A DNA stretch of 64,000 bases, from positions 1 through 64,000 of the forward strand of contig JANQLU010000106.1 of NCBI GenBank assembly GCA_028280445.1, read 5' to 3'. Made by a program: the position numbers and the translations under genes. Positions 8,719 to 17,522 of the stretch are shown one piece after another. Under the pieces are notes generated by a model. That model made no database searches and was not told the DNA's origin. It saw only the letters and a list, made by a program, of their open reading frames with translations. This DNA is from Pirellulaceae bacterium (GTDB lineage: Bacteria; Planctomycetota; Planctomycetia; Pirellulales; Pirellulaceae). The stretch's first letter is position 1. Each line of letters starts with the position of its first letter.

Positions 8719-10251
8719 ATGGACTTTCAAAATATTGAAAAACTCCCCTCACCCCCAGGTGTAGCCGTCAAATTGTTAGAGCTGTTTGGCGTACCTGAGG
8801 TTTGCTTGGATGATTTAAATAAAGTCATTAGTGCCGACACAACCCTTACAGCAAGAATAATCAAATATGCAAACTCGCCGGTATATGCGCGGCGGCACAA
8901 TGCCAATTCGCTCAATCAGGCGATCACGATGTTGGGCGCCAACGGCGTCAAAATCATTGCACTGACGTTTTCATTGATTGACGCAAAATCGACTAATGAA
9001 TCGAAATCATTTGACTTTGACAATTTTTGGGCAGCATCTTTAGCGACCGCTGTTGCCGCGAAAAAAATCTATGGCGATTCTGGAAACAATCCGGACACCG
9101 GTTTTCTGACAGGCATGATGCTCAATGTCGGCCAGTTGGCGTTGTATTGCAATGCGACCGAGCAATATACCGAGGCCATGGGTGACCGATTCGTCTATGA
9201 CCTGGAATTGATCAAAATTGAAAAAGACGTTTTCCAGCAGGATCGTTATTCATTGGGTGCCGAAGTGTTGCGAGCATGGCATTTCCCAGAACAAACAGTT
9301 CAAGCCCTCAAGCACTACAGCGATTCCAACAACCAAAATACGTTTGACAATCAAGCCATATCGTTGGCCAGCAAGATGGCGTATGTCATTTTGAGTGAAT
9401 CGCCTGCTTACGAATTTGTCGAAACCATCACGGCTGATTTGGCCGTTCTGTTGGGAATCAGTGTCGACGAAACAGAACACTTCTTTAGTGTCGCGATGCA
9501 GGAATACTCAGAAATCGCTTCGATTCTGTCTTACGAATGTCCCGAGCGCAAATCGCTCAAAGAGATCGAGTTGGAAGCCAAGGTCAAGATGTTAGAAATG
9601 TCGATGGACCTGCACGTGACCAATGCTCAGGTCACCAAAGAGAACGACGAATTAAAAGACATTGCCTTTGTCGATCCATTGACACAATTGGGTAACCGCA
9701 GAAATTACGATTCAACCGCCAGTACTGAATTGGCCCGATGTGGGAGATTAAAACGATCGTTTGGTCTGTTGGTATTGGATATCGACCATTTCAAACATGT
9801 CAACGATTCGTTGGGGCATGCGGCCGGCGATGAAGTTTTGAAAGGGGTTGCCAAAAAAGTGCTATCCAGCCTGCGAAGCTACGATCAAGTGTTCCGATAT
9901 GGCGGCGAAGAGTTTGCTGTGATATTGCCGGAAGTCGAATCCGGGTTGAGTGAGAAAATTGCGGAACGTTTGCGAGCAGCCATTGAATCCAGTGAATTTA
10001 ACTATGCCGGCGAAAAAATTTCAGTCACGATCAGCATCGGTGGATACGTCTGCCATGAAACGGATATTCTCGAGCTCGACGAGATCTTTCAACACGCCGA
10101 TGAAGCGCTTTACGAAGCAAAACGATCGGGCCGCAATCGATGCATCGTACTGAGTGAACAAAAACAAGACAAACCAACACCAGCCAATCCTGTTTCTGCC
10201 ATCACAGGAACCCCCCCAATGTCTCCGGACCAGCATGCTTCGCCTCGTTAA
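8719..10251 (+). CDS. HDOD-GGDEF signalling protein, first of a tandem pair
   Basis: Protein of 510 residues without membrane segments. An N-terminal HDOD domain (about residues 5-210; IEKLPSPPGVAVKLLEL, then the ANSPVY and MLGANGVK motifs) is followed by a coiled linker and a C-terminal GGDEF domain. The active-site loop is GGEEF (395-399), metal aspartate D354 lies in DIDHFKHVND, and an RxxD inhibitory site (RSYD, 386-389) sits exactly five residues before GGEEF. An active, product-inhibited diguanylate cyclase is therefore predicted. I chose ATG 8719 at the domain edge with a weak GGTGAAAG upstream; a TTG at 8659 adds 20 residues. Confidence 0.88.
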   Translation: MDFQNIEKLPSPPGVAVKLLELFGVPEVCLDDLNKVISADTTLTARIIKYANSPVYARRHNANSLNQAITMLGANGVKIIALTFSLIDAKSTNESKSFDFDNFWAASLATAVAAKKIYGDSGNNPDTGFLTGMMLNVGQLALYCNATEQYTEAMGDRFVYDLELIKIEKDVFQQDRYSLGAEVLRAWHFPEQTVQALKHYSDSNNQNTFDNQAISLASKMAYVILSESPAYEFVETITADLAVLLGISVDETEHFFSVAMQEYSEIASILSYECPERKSLKEIELEAKVKMLEMSMDLHVTNAQVTKENDELKDIAFVDPLTQLGNRRNYDSTASTELARCGRLKRSFGLLVLDIDHFKHVNDSLGHAAGDEVLKGVAKKVLSSLRSYDQVFRYGGEEFAVILPEVESGLSEKIAERLRAAIESSEFNYAGEKISVTISIGGYVCHETDILELDEIFQHADEALYEAKRSGRNRCIVLSEQKQDKPTPANPVSAITGTPPMSPDQHASPR

Positions 10252-10420
10252 AAGACCCTGGCGGTTTTGAGTCGCAAGTTCTCGCTCGGAGACCTTTTTA
10301 TAACTCGTTTGGCGACAGCAGATTTTTTGCGAAACAAATAATCTGTGCGTCGAACTAACATACATGCTTCTGCCTATTCAGTTTTCACCCACTTTGATTT
10401 TGTTTTCAGGTAATAGGTAA

Positions 10421-11932
10421 ATGGTAGTTATAACCGATGAACTATCGTCGGAAATTAAACAAGTTGCGGGCAATAAACGGCTTCCCACCCTACCGGCCGT
10501 TGCTCAAAAACTCATCGAATTGGCGCAACAAGACGAAATCGAATTGCATGAAGTCTGTCAGGTCGTGCGTTCCGACCCGGCGGTCAGCGGCAAAATTCTG
10601 AAAACCGCTAATTCGGCGCTGTTCGGGTTTCGTGCGCGGGTCGAATCGATCGAAGAAGCGGTTCCCAAACTGGGCACGTCCATGATTCGAACACTCATTT
10701 TGAGTTTTCATCTGGCAGCCAATTCACAAGGCGAAACCGAGTACCAGTCATATTACCAGCAGATGTGGCGAAATTTTCTGACTCAAGCCGTATTTGCTGA
10801 GTTGATCGCAGAACAAACCGACTGTGACCAAGCAAGTTGTTTTATGGCGGGATTGCTCCAGGATATTGGCGTGTTGGCTATGCTGTCTGAATTCGGCGAC
10901 GAGTACATCGAAAATGTTCTTGAGCGCGCGTCACTACCTGATGTTGCTGATGCAGAGCGACGTCATTTTGGTTTCAGCCATATTGATATTTCGGAACAGA
11001 TCGTCCAGCAATGGAATCTGGGTAAGCGGTATTGGAGCGCGATCAGACATCACCACGATCATATGACTCCGGTCGACGTTGCCGAAACCGATTTTCTCAA
11101 AACGATTTTGCAAGCGGCAAGTCTCGGAGCCAGCGTTGTTGCCTCTCGCCGCGCGTCAAAACGGCGTCTCGACGAATTACTCCACACCTGGATCGATTTT
11201 TTGGAACTCCATTTCCAGCTGGAGCAGGACGTTGCTCACTCGCTGATTTCCGAAGTGAACGAACGTGTTCGAGAATACTCCGTTGTTTTCGATTTTAAAA
11301 TCGACGATGGAATTCAAACCAATCGTGTGATTGCCGATGCCAAAGAGTTGTTGCAGGAATTGGCCATTCAAAACCAAATGAAAGCAATGAACAATGGGAC
11401 CGCCCCAAACGACCCAAGTCCCGAGCAAGACGAAATGTTCCGTGATTGCCTCACGGGACTCTACAATCGGCGGTTTTTGAATCAATGTCTCAACCAAAAA
11501 ATCAAATCGTGGATCGACAAACGTAAACCAATTGCGATGCTGTTTCTGGATGTTGACAAATTCAAAAGCATCAATGATGAACACGGGCACCGCATCGGAG
11601 ACAATGCCATCACCCATGTGGCTCAGTGGCTGATGGAAACGACACGTGCGACAGATTACGTCGTCAGACTCGGTGGAGACGAATTTTTGGTCATCATGCA
11701 GCTCAAGCAATCGCTGTGTGAAAAAATTGCCAACCGTATCGTCGAAGAAATCCCGGTGTTACCGATAGATGGCGGACAAGATTTGCCAATGTCATTGAGC
11801 ATCGGTTGTGTTCACTATCAACCTAAACGTCGGGAAAATCATGACGCAAGTTGGTTGATCGATCAGGCAGACCAGTTGATGTACAGCGTCAAGAAAAACG
11901 GCGGGGCCGGGTTGTCAATGCAGACCGTATAG
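10421..11932 (+). CDS. HDOD-GGDEF signalling protein, second of a tandem pair
   Basis: Protein of 503 residues with the same architecture as its upstream neighbour: HDOD (about residues 15-230; LPTLPAVAQKLIELAQ, TANSALFG), a helical linker, then GGDEF with RLGGDEF (418-422), metal Asp in FLDVDKFKSIND and an I-site RATD (409-412) five residues before GGDEF. It should also make cyclic-di-GMP under feedback control. The two genes are separated by 169 bases and are clearly diverged in sequence, so they look like an old duplication. The soluble HDOD domain probably receives the input; its ligand is unknown. Confidence 0.88.
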   Translation: MVVITDELSSEIKQVAGNKRLPTLPAVAQKLIELAQQDEIELHEVCQVVRSDPAVSGKILKTANSALFGFRARVESIEEAVPKLGTSMIRTLILSFHLAANSQGETEYQSYYQQMWRNFLTQAVFAELIAEQTDCDQASCFMAGLLQDIGVLAMLSEFGDEYIENVLERASLPDVADAERRHFGFSHIDISEQIVQQWNLGKRYWSAIRHHHDHMTPVDVAETDFLKTILQAASLGASVVASRRASKRRLDELLHTWIDFLELHFQLEQDVAHSLISEVNERVREYSVVFDFKIDDGIQTNRVIADAKELLQELAIQNQMKAMNNGTAPNDPSPEQDEMFRDCLTGLYNRRFLNQCLNQKIKSWIDKRKPIAMLFLDVDKFKSINDEHGHRIGDNAITHVAQWLMETTRATDYVVRLGGDEFLVIMQLKQSLCEKIANRIVEEIPVLPIDGGQDLPMSLSIGCVHYQPKRRENHDASWLIDQADQLMYSVKKNGGAGLSMQTV

Positions 11933-12048
11933 CGTGAACATTCGCCGCACTTTGGGGTTTTGCATCGACTGGGGCATTGCATCAAACAATTTTCGCAAGC
12001 GCGAAGCGTGATAGGATTTAGTGTCAGGAATTCCTTTTAGCGGCTCCA

Positions 12049-12612
12049 TTAACTTTGTTCAGCTTTTTTGTTTTTTCTCAATTCCCAAGTAACCTTAGCG
12101 GAAGGTCCCAAGTTCCGTATAGATTTTGCATCCATTTCAGCGGCAAAAACTAAGTCATAGCTGATTCCAGAACTTGATTGGCATTGCATTGAACACGTAA
12201 CAGAGAATTCGGAAAGATCCAAAAAAGTCACGGATCCCATTACTTCGGAATCACCAATCGAATCTGCAAAAGGTCGACTAGCCTCAGCTGTAAATTTTTC
12301 GAATTGGAACCCATCATACCGCGCAAATCCTTGTACCCACCTACCGATTTCACGGTCATCTTCCCAAAAACGTACTGTAAGAGTGAATTCTGCAAGTTGT
12401 GTCTCGCATGGAACTAGGTCGTGAATCCTGTGAGCAATTCCTCTATCCACAATATAACCCAACTCCAAAGAACGCCGGTGCAAGATATCATCAACGTCAA
12501 CTGTCGATTCGTTGGTTGTTTTTAGATTCAAATGACCAGAAATCCACCCCATCATAAATGCAGCTACCATTAAGAGCAGAATAAACAGAAACCTAGTCGT
12601 ATACGTTTTCAT
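12049..12612 (-). CDS. Membrane-anchored protein, function unknown
   Basis: Protein of 187 residues beginning MKTYTTRFLFILLLMVAAFM, a single N-terminal membrane anchor, with the rest presumably periplasmic. The C-terminal part alternates in a beta-rich pattern (LAEFTLTVRFWEDD, VMGSVTFLDLSEFSVTC) and carries three cysteines. I recognise no family. I use the ATG at 12612; a TTG at 12651 would add 13 residues before the anchor. No strong Shine-Dalgarno sequence is visible. Confidence 0.6.
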   Translation of the reverse strand: MKTYTTRFLFILLLMVAAFMMGWISGHLNLKTTNESTVDVDDILHRRSLELGYIVDRGIAHRIHDLVPCETQLAEFTLTVRFWEDDREIGRWVQGFARYDGFQFEKFTAEASRPFADSIGDSEVMGSVTFLDLSEFSVTCSMQCQSSSGISYDLVFAAEMDAKSIRNLGPSAKVTWELRKNKKAEQS

Positions 12613-12623
12613 GTAGATGATAC

Positions 12624-12839
12624 TCAGTAATCGAACCCTTTGTGTCGCCAATCTTTTGAGGGCCCCAAGAAATTTTCCTCCAATTGGTTGATAGACTTCA
12701 AAGAAAAAGTCTCCATCGATTGGCCATAGGAATCCGCTGTGGCTTTGCTCTTTCTTATTATACGAGACGAGTTGCCTTCGAATATCAGTTTGTTTTTCTC
12801 ACATTCGGCTAAACACAATTGTAACTTCAGTTGATCCAA
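12624..12839 (-). CDS. Doubtful small ORF upstream of the membrane-anchored protein
   Basis: An open frame of up to 112 codons (12624-12962) ends 11 bases before the next start. Its composition is charged and helix-like (KLQLCLAECEKNKLIFEGN, INQLEENFLGPSKDW). The first part of the longest frame runs through the intrinsic terminator at 12918-12949, so it cannot all be gene. A TTG at 12839 preceded by AGGAAG would give 71 residues. It may be a real small protein, a decayed gene or chance. Confidence 0.2.
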   Translation of the reverse strand: MDQLKLQLCLAECEKNKLIFEGNSSRIIRKSKATADSYGQSMETFSLKSINQLEENFLGPSKDWRHKGFDY

Positions 12840-12917
12840 CGACTTCCTGCAATCGTAAACGCGTCGGGTTAAGATTTGTGTTTGATGCAAACTCCATCGT
12901 TGCAAACCGGAATCGAC

Positions 12918-12949
12918 AAAAAAAGCCTGCACCAAAAATGGCACAGGCT
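12918..12949 (-). terminator. Intrinsic terminator of the Gfo/Idh/MocA gene
   Basis: Read on the minus strand, AGCCTGTGCC and GGTGCAGGCT form a 10-bp stem (two G-U pairs) with loop ATTTTT, followed at once by seven T. It lies 28 bases past the stop codon of the oxidoreductase. Confidence 0.9.
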
Positions 12950-12977
12950 GTTTGTGTTTCAAAAACGACTTTCGCGA

Positions 12978-14306
12978 TTACAACACAGATTCCCAGCTTT
13001 TTCCGGGAACAGGAATGTCGTATTCGCCGTCCATGTTTGGTTCAACAGGCGGTTTGGAGTCGAAGTCTTTGATGCTGTCGACATCACACAGTGACAATTC
13101 GCTGTTAAACGCTTTGTCCCAGGACAACTCTTTGCCTGAATAGGTTGCCATGCGACCAAAGATTGCGGTCATAGTGCTCAGTGCACCGTATTCGCCTTCG
13201 TTAGGAATTTTTCCATTTCGCAAATCTTTAAACAGATCGTGATGTTCCTGTTGGTGTCCGCCAGGAATTCCACGTTTGCGTTCGACACGAATTACTTTTC
13301 CATCGGACATGCGGATCGTGCGTCGGCCGATATCCGCCTGGCCTTTGGAGCCGTGTGCGTATTCGGCGACATCGCTCCACGCATTGCGAATGTGACGACA
13401 TTGGCTGAGCATAACCGAGCCATCTTTGTAATGGAATTCGACGGCAAAGTGGTCAAAAATCTCACCGTGGTCTTTTCCCTTGCGGACTTCTCGACCACCC
13501 ATCCCGCGTGCTTTGACGGGATAAGCATCTTTGAGCCAATTGATCACGTCCAGATTATGAATGTGCTGTTCGGTAATGTGATCACCACACAGCCAGTTGA
13601 AGTAGTACCAGTTTTTCATTTGGTACTCGAGTTCGGTTTCTCCACTTGCGCGGGGACGGACCCAAACACCGCCGCCATTCCAGTTGGCACGCGTAAAGTT
13701 AATATCGCCGATCGCACCGTCTTTCAAACGTTTGATCATTTCACGATACCACGGTTCGTGGCGACGTTGTAAACCAACGGCGACGGCAAGTCCTTTTTTC
13801 TTGGCTTCTTCATTGGCTTTGAGAACGCGTCGAACACCAGGCGCGTCAACGGCAACAGGTTTTTCCATGAAAACGTGTTTGCCAGCTTTGATTGCAGCCT
13901 CGAAATGCAATGGACGGAATCCCGGAGGTGTGGCCAAAACCACCATGTCAATTCCGCTTTCCAAAACTTTTTTGTAAGCGTCGGGGCCAATGAATTGCTT
14001 TTCTTTGGGAACAATCACTTTCTCTTTGTGGCGATTGACCAGACCGTTGTAGCTTTTGTTCATCCGGTTTTCAAAAATGTCAGCCATCGCGGTGACCTGA
14101 ACCGGGCCGCTTTTTGTGTTCATCGCCTGAATCGCAGCTTGCGTTCCTCGACCACCGCATCCGATCAATCCAATTCGAACAGTGTCGCTACCGCCAACAT
14201 GAGGTGTGGTTGCAAAACTGGTAATGGGAGCCGACGCCGCCACGAGAACGCCACCAGATGTCTTGATAAATTTTCGGCGGTCAGGGCTGTTGCTGCTTTG
14301 AGTCAT
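12978..14306 (-). CDS. Gfo/Idh/MocA-family oxidoreductase with Tat signal
   Basis: Protein of 442 residues. The N-terminus carries a twin-arginine signal (DRRKFIKTSGG, R10/R11) typical of planctomycete members, so it is exported folded. A Rossmann domain follows with VRIGLIGCGGRGTQ (about 44-57), the family EKP motif in MEKPVAVDAPG, and the C-terminal alpha/beta dimer domain (NWYYFNWLCGDHITEQHIHN). Such enzymes are NAD(P)-dependent sugar or cyclitol dehydrogenases; the substrate cannot be told from sequence. The start ATG 14306 has a perfect GGAGG five bases upstream. A strong intrinsic terminator follows, so this is probably a one-gene unit. Confidence 0.9.
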   Translation of the reverse strand: MTQSSNSPDRRKFIKTSGGVLVAASAPITSFATTPHVGGSDTVRIGLIGCGGRGTQAAIQAMNTKSGPVQVTAMADIFENRMNKSYNGLVNRHKEKVIVPKEKQFIGPDAYKKVLESGIDMVVLATPPGFRPLHFEAAIKAGKHVFMEKPVAVDAPGVRRVLKANEEAKKKGLAVAVGLQRRHEPWYREMIKRLKDGAIGDINFTRANWNGGGVWVRPRASGETELEYQMKNWYYFNWLCGDHITEQHIHNLDVINWLKDAYPVKARGMGGREVRKGKDHGEIFDHFAVEFHYKDGSVMLSQCRHIRNAWSDVAEYAHGSKGQADIGRRTIRMSDGKVIRVERKRGIPGGHQQEHHDLFKDLRNGKIPNEGEYGALSTMTAIFGRMATYSGKELSWDKAFNSELSLCDVDSIKDFDSKPPVEPNMDGEYDIPVPGKSWESVL

Positions 14307-14453
14307 AATTGCCTCCAATTCTTTGGGCGAGATAATTTTTGAACGGTTTTATTTGATGATTTATTGTCGTTAAAATGTAGACCTAGCATAACTATTGCCC
14401 ATTCAAGTTTCAATTAATGGTGGTGTCACATTTATTGTCTGCATTCATATCTC

Positions 14454-15446
14454 GTGAGTTTGGTCGTTTCTGGAGTTTTGTTTTCAGCAAACACGTTATC
14501 CGGCCAAGATTTGCAGCGGTTTGAATATGTCCATCCGGCGATGGGTGTCAAATTCAAGATCGTTTTATATGCTCCGGGAAAAAAACTGGCTGAAAAAGCG
14601 ATAAAAAAAAGCGTTGCACAAATTGAACGATTGGATCTGTTGCTGTCCGACTACAAATCGTCGAGTGAAATTCGAAAGCTGTGCGCTTCGGCCCCTCATA
14701 CGCAGTGGCAACAAGTCAGTGCAGATCTATTTCGAATTCTCAAAATCAGCCGAAAGGTGAATAAAGACACGCAAGGGGCGTTCGATGTGACAATCGGCAA
14801 CGTTTCGCGACTTTGGCGACAGGCGCGCAAAAAGAAAAAAATGCCTCAGCAACAAAAATTGGCCAGCGCGTTGGACACCGTGGGCATGGAAAATATTCAA
14901 TTCGGAGAAAACTCGAAAATCAAACTTTTAAAAAAAGGAATTCGGATCGATTTCGGGGCGATCGCCAAAGGCTATGCGGCTGATCGTGTCATCGAAATTC
15001 TCAAAGAATTCGGGATTCAGTCCGCGCTGATTGATGCCAGTGGAGATATCGTTGTTTCCGATGCGCCGCCCGGTCGAGCAGGATGGAATATCGAGGTTTT
15101 CGGAATCGAAAAAGGAAAACGCCATTTCGTCCAATTGAAAAATCAAGCAATTGCAACGTCAGGTGATTTGTACCAGTATTTCGAGCTCAACGGCAAACGA
15201 TATTCTCATATTGTAAACCCTCGGACGGGTATTGGAGTCGCTGGCCCGATGAGCGTGACAGTGATTGCTCGCAATGGAAGCACGGCGGATGCAATGGCAT
15301 CGGCGGTATCGGTACGATTTGGAACCGATGAATTTAAAGTGCTTGAGAAACAGACCGGAGTGCACAGTTGTGTTGTTCAGTTCAAGTCTGGCCGGCCCGA
15401 GGTAAAGAAGACGAAAGATTTTCCGAAGCTCAAAGTGAGTGAGTAA
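14454..15446 (+). CDS. apbE: FAD:protein FMN transferase (ApbE family)
   Basis: Extracytoplasmic flavinyl transferase of 330 residues that attaches FMN to Thr/Ser of target proteins. Family motifs are present: ERLDLLLSDYKSSSEI near the N-terminus, DFGAIAKGYAADR, IDASGDIVVS, SGDLYQYFELNGKRYSHI, VNPRTG and STADAMASA. The GTG at 14454 gives a hydrophobic N-terminus ending SANTLSGQ but lacks a basic n-region; upstream in-frame ATT (14430) or CTG (14439) codons would lengthen the signal peptide, so the start is uncertain. No Rnf, Nqr or FMN-binding-domain target lies nearby. It is divergent from the oxidoreductase gene. Confidence 0.9.
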   Translation: MSLVVSGVLFSANTLSGQDLQRFEYVHPAMGVKFKIVLYAPGKKLAEKAIKKSVAQIERLDLLLSDYKSSSEIRKLCASAPHTQWQQVSADLFRILKISRKVNKDTQGAFDVTIGNVSRLWRQARKKKKMPQQQKLASALDTVGMENIQFGENSKIKLLKKGIRIDFGAIAKGYAADRVIEILKEFGIQSALIDASGDIVVSDAPPGRAGWNIEVFGIEKGKRHFVQLKNQAIATSGDLYQYFELNGKRYSHIVNPRTGIGVAGPMSVTVIARNGSTADAMASAVSVRFGTDEFKVLEKQTGVHSCVVQFKSGRPEVKKTKDFPKLKVSE

Positions 15447-15471
15447 GCGGAATCACAAACGCCTTGCCATC

Positions 15472-15585
15472 GTGAGCGGCAAGGCGCTAGCCGCCGGTTT
15501 GTTAGCGCTTCGTACCGGCGGCTAGCGCCTCGCCGCTCACAGGATTGAGCTTCTGGTCATGTTGGCCGGTGGGAACCGGCCCTAC
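15472..15585. repeat. Family C palindrome followed by a family A arm
   Basis: GTGAGCGGCAAGGCGCTAGC plus CGCCGGT pairs with ACCGGCGGCTAGCGCC plus TCGCCGCTCAC (15472-15540). After 23 bases comes GGCCGGTGGGAACCGGCCCTAC (15564-15585), ending two bases from the stop codon of the bshB1 gene. Confidence 0.85.
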
Positions 15586-15587
15586 GT

Positions 15588-16292
15588 TCAAACCAGACTG
15601 CTGAATGAACTCAGTCCAATCGGTTCGCGGCAGGCATAAGGTTCTCCATAAGCGACTCCGATGGTTTTGCCCCAATACGCCGCTTCGTCACGCAGCTGTT
15701 CGAGAAACGTCGGTGATTGTTGTGGTCGACCGCTAACAAATTGACTTTGATAGGCCTCGATCGCTTTGAATTTCGATTCCCAAAACTCGCTGATATCGAG
15801 AACAAAATCAGGTTGGGCTGCCATCTTTAAATGAACGCAAAAATAATTGTAGATTCGCTCCGGATGATGTCGCTGACCGGGCATCTCTGTTTTCGAAAGC
15901 TTGGCCCAAAACCGAGCGGCTTCGACGAGTTGAGTTGCCGCAACATGATCGGGATGTGCGTCGACCCAGTACGGAGCAAACAACCAACGCGGCTGAGTTT
16001 GACGAATCACGATGGCGAGTTTTTCTCGGGCTTCGAGAGTTGCCTCAAGTGAGCGGTTTGGCAACTGAAGATTATCGCGCCAACTGAGTCCCAAGATTTC
16101 CGTTGCCCGGCTGGTTTCTGCGGCGCGCGTTTCGAGGGACCCGTAAGGTGTCGGTTCGCCTGAAGTCAAATCCAAGACACCGACTTTCATGCCATCCGAC
16201 AGCATTTTTAAAATTCCACCGCCCATCCCGAGTTCCGCGTCGTCGGGGTGTGGAGCGATCACCAACGCGTCAAGTTTGATTTTATCGTTCAT
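15588..16292 (-). CDS. bshB1: BshB1-type N-acetylglucosaminyl-malate deacetylase
   Basis: PIG-L/LmbE-family zinc hydrolase of 234 residues. In bacillithiol synthesis BshB1 removes acetyl from GlcNAc-malate. Evidence is the N-terminal APHPDDAELGMGGG (H15, D17, D18), LTSGEPTPYGSLETRAAE, the FAPYWVDAHPDHVAA segment and the C-terminal GVAYGEPYACREPI, which match the BshB1 subgroup rather than other PIG-L enzymes. The ATG at 16292 fits the family N-terminus (DALVIAPHPDD); an upstream TTG frame adds 11 residues. bshA and bshC are not in this window. It is divergent from a small lipoprotein gene. Confidence 0.88.
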   Translation of the reverse strand: MNDKIKLDALVIAPHPDDAELGMGGGILKMLSDGMKVGVLDLTSGEPTPYGSLETRAAETSRATEILGLSWRDNLQLPNRSLEATLEAREKLAIVIRQTQPRWLFAPYWVDAHPDHVAATQLVEAARFWAKLSKTEMPGQRHHPERIYNYFCVHLKMAAQPDFVLDISEFWESKFKAIEAYQSQFVSGRPQQSPTFLEQLRDEAAYWGKTIGVAYGEPYACREPIGLSSFSSLV

Positions 16293-16420
16293 TAATGTGT
16301 TTTTCAGCGACAGCACAAACAGCAAGTGATTTGAGTGCCATCAATATGGCAAAAAAATCCTCTAGACAAAACCGCGGGAATTCTCGAATGTTCGCCGGGT
16401 CGAAGAACAAGGAGTTTGCG

Positions 16421-16639
16421 ATGCGATTTTATAAATTGGCTTGTGCGTTCGGATTACTGGTTGCGATCATCGGTTGTGCGTCCGAAAAATGGGCGTGGAA
16501 CAAAAACAAATCGAACGACTCGGAATTGGATTCCAAGCTGTTTGATAAATCGACCGAAGCCAAATATCGCGGCTGGGTTAGTCCGGCTGGGTCCGAAGAC
16601 CGGTCGCGAGAAATCGAAAAACGCCTCGGCGTCTACTAA
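16421..16639 (+). CDS. Small predicted lipoprotein
   Basis: Protein of 72 residues. MRFYKLACAFGLLVAIIGCAS is a lipoprotein signal with lipobox AIIGC, followed by a short charged mature part (about 52 residues) ending REIEKRLGVY. The start is well supported by AAGGAG six bases before ATG 16421; longer frames from 16295 would hide the signal peptide. I recognise no family. It has its own upstream region shared divergently with bshB1. Confidence 0.7.
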   Translation: MRFYKLACAFGLLVAIIGCASEKWAWNKNKSNDSELDSKLFDKSTEAKYRGWVSPAGSEDRSREIEKRLGVY

Positions 16640-16994
16640 TCGCCGGAAAACGGCTGAACGTGGTTGTTAATTGCCAATCGCTGTTTTGAAGAGTACGTAT
16701 TTTGTTCCTGGTCGCGGTCGCTGACGGCCAATCATGAAGCGATTGTTGAGCAAACTCGGCTACTGAACTCCGCCGCTTCCCCATTTTTGGAACCGTCACA
16801 TCTTACAAATGGTTCTGCATTACACGCTCAATTCGTGACCATTTGGCTGTACAACCCTGCTCAAACCCCGATATATTGTTCTGTGAGCGTTTTTCTGATG
16901 CTACGTCGAATAATCGATTTCGCCAACCGGCGTGAACCAAACGTAGCATTTGCAACGCGTACTCGTTCGTTTTTCATGCTGGGGTTTCAAGTCG
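16640..16994 (+). other. 355-bp region upstream of nrdR without a gene
   Basis: No coding frame with a plausible start and no known repeat family was seen. An AT-rich piece, GATATATTGTTCTG (about 16869-16882), resembles half of an NrdR box, but no second box at the expected helical spacing is obvious, so autoregulation is not claimed. Confidence 0.4.
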
Positions 16995-17468
16995 ATGAAG
17001 TGCCCGTTTTGTCAGGTAGATAATGATAAAGTTGTCGACTCGCGATCGAGCGAAGATGGTTTTGTGATTCGGCGTCGACGTCAATGCAACGGATGTCAAC
17101 GACGATATACAACGTACGAGAGGATTGCCGAAGTTGACATCAAAGTGGTCAAGAAAAATGGAGTCAGGCAACCTTTCTTGACTGACAAAATTAGAACTGG
17201 ATTGCAGCGCGCTTGTTGGAAACGTCCCGTGTCGGACGAACAAATCGAAGCGGTGGTTTTGCAAATCCAACAGGATGTTTACAAAAACTACGAGCGCGAA
17301 ATCGATAGCGAAGAGTTGGGCAAAATTGTGATCGAAAATCTTGCGACGCTCGACGAGATCGCTTACATCCGATTTGCCAGCGTTTATCGTTCGTTTTCAG
17401 ACTTGCGAGATTTTCTCGACGAACTCCAGCCGATGATTGAAAGTACTCGTAAGAAGCGGGCGAAGTAG
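16995..17468 (+). CDS. nrdR: Transcriptional repressor NrdR
   Basis: Repressor of ribonucleotide reductase genes, 157 residues. It has the full family layout: an N-terminal zinc ribbon with C3, C6, C31 and C34 (MKCPFC ... CNGCQRRYTTYER), then an ATP-cone domain (VVKKNGVRQPFLTDKIRTGL, DEIAYIRFASVYRSF) that senses ATP/dATP. The start is the ATG at 16995, the invariant MKCPFC N-terminus; a 15-residue longer frame is spurious. No ribonucleotide reductase gene lies in the window. Confidence 0.96.
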   Translation: MKCPFCQVDNDKVVDSRSSEDGFVIRRRRQCNGCQRRYTTYERIAEVDIKVVKKNGVRQPFLTDKIRTGLQRACWKRPVSDEQIEAVVLQIQQDVYKNYEREIDSEELGKIVIENLATLDEIAYIRFASVYRSFSDLRDFLDELQPMIESTRKKRAK

Positions 17469-17522
17469 TCAGTCGAAGCGAAACGCTTTTTTAAAATCCT
17501 GTTTGGCAATCTGATATTCGTT

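Noticed and set aside
12624..12962. 112-codon minus-strand frame as a full-length gene
   Set aside because: Its first third runs through a strong intrinsic terminator (12918-12949) and no start with a ribosome site was found before it. Only a shortened low-confidence version is listed.
16869..16882. NrdR box upstream of nrdR
   Set aside because: Only a half-like GATATATTGTT is visible; the second box at the usual spacing is missing.
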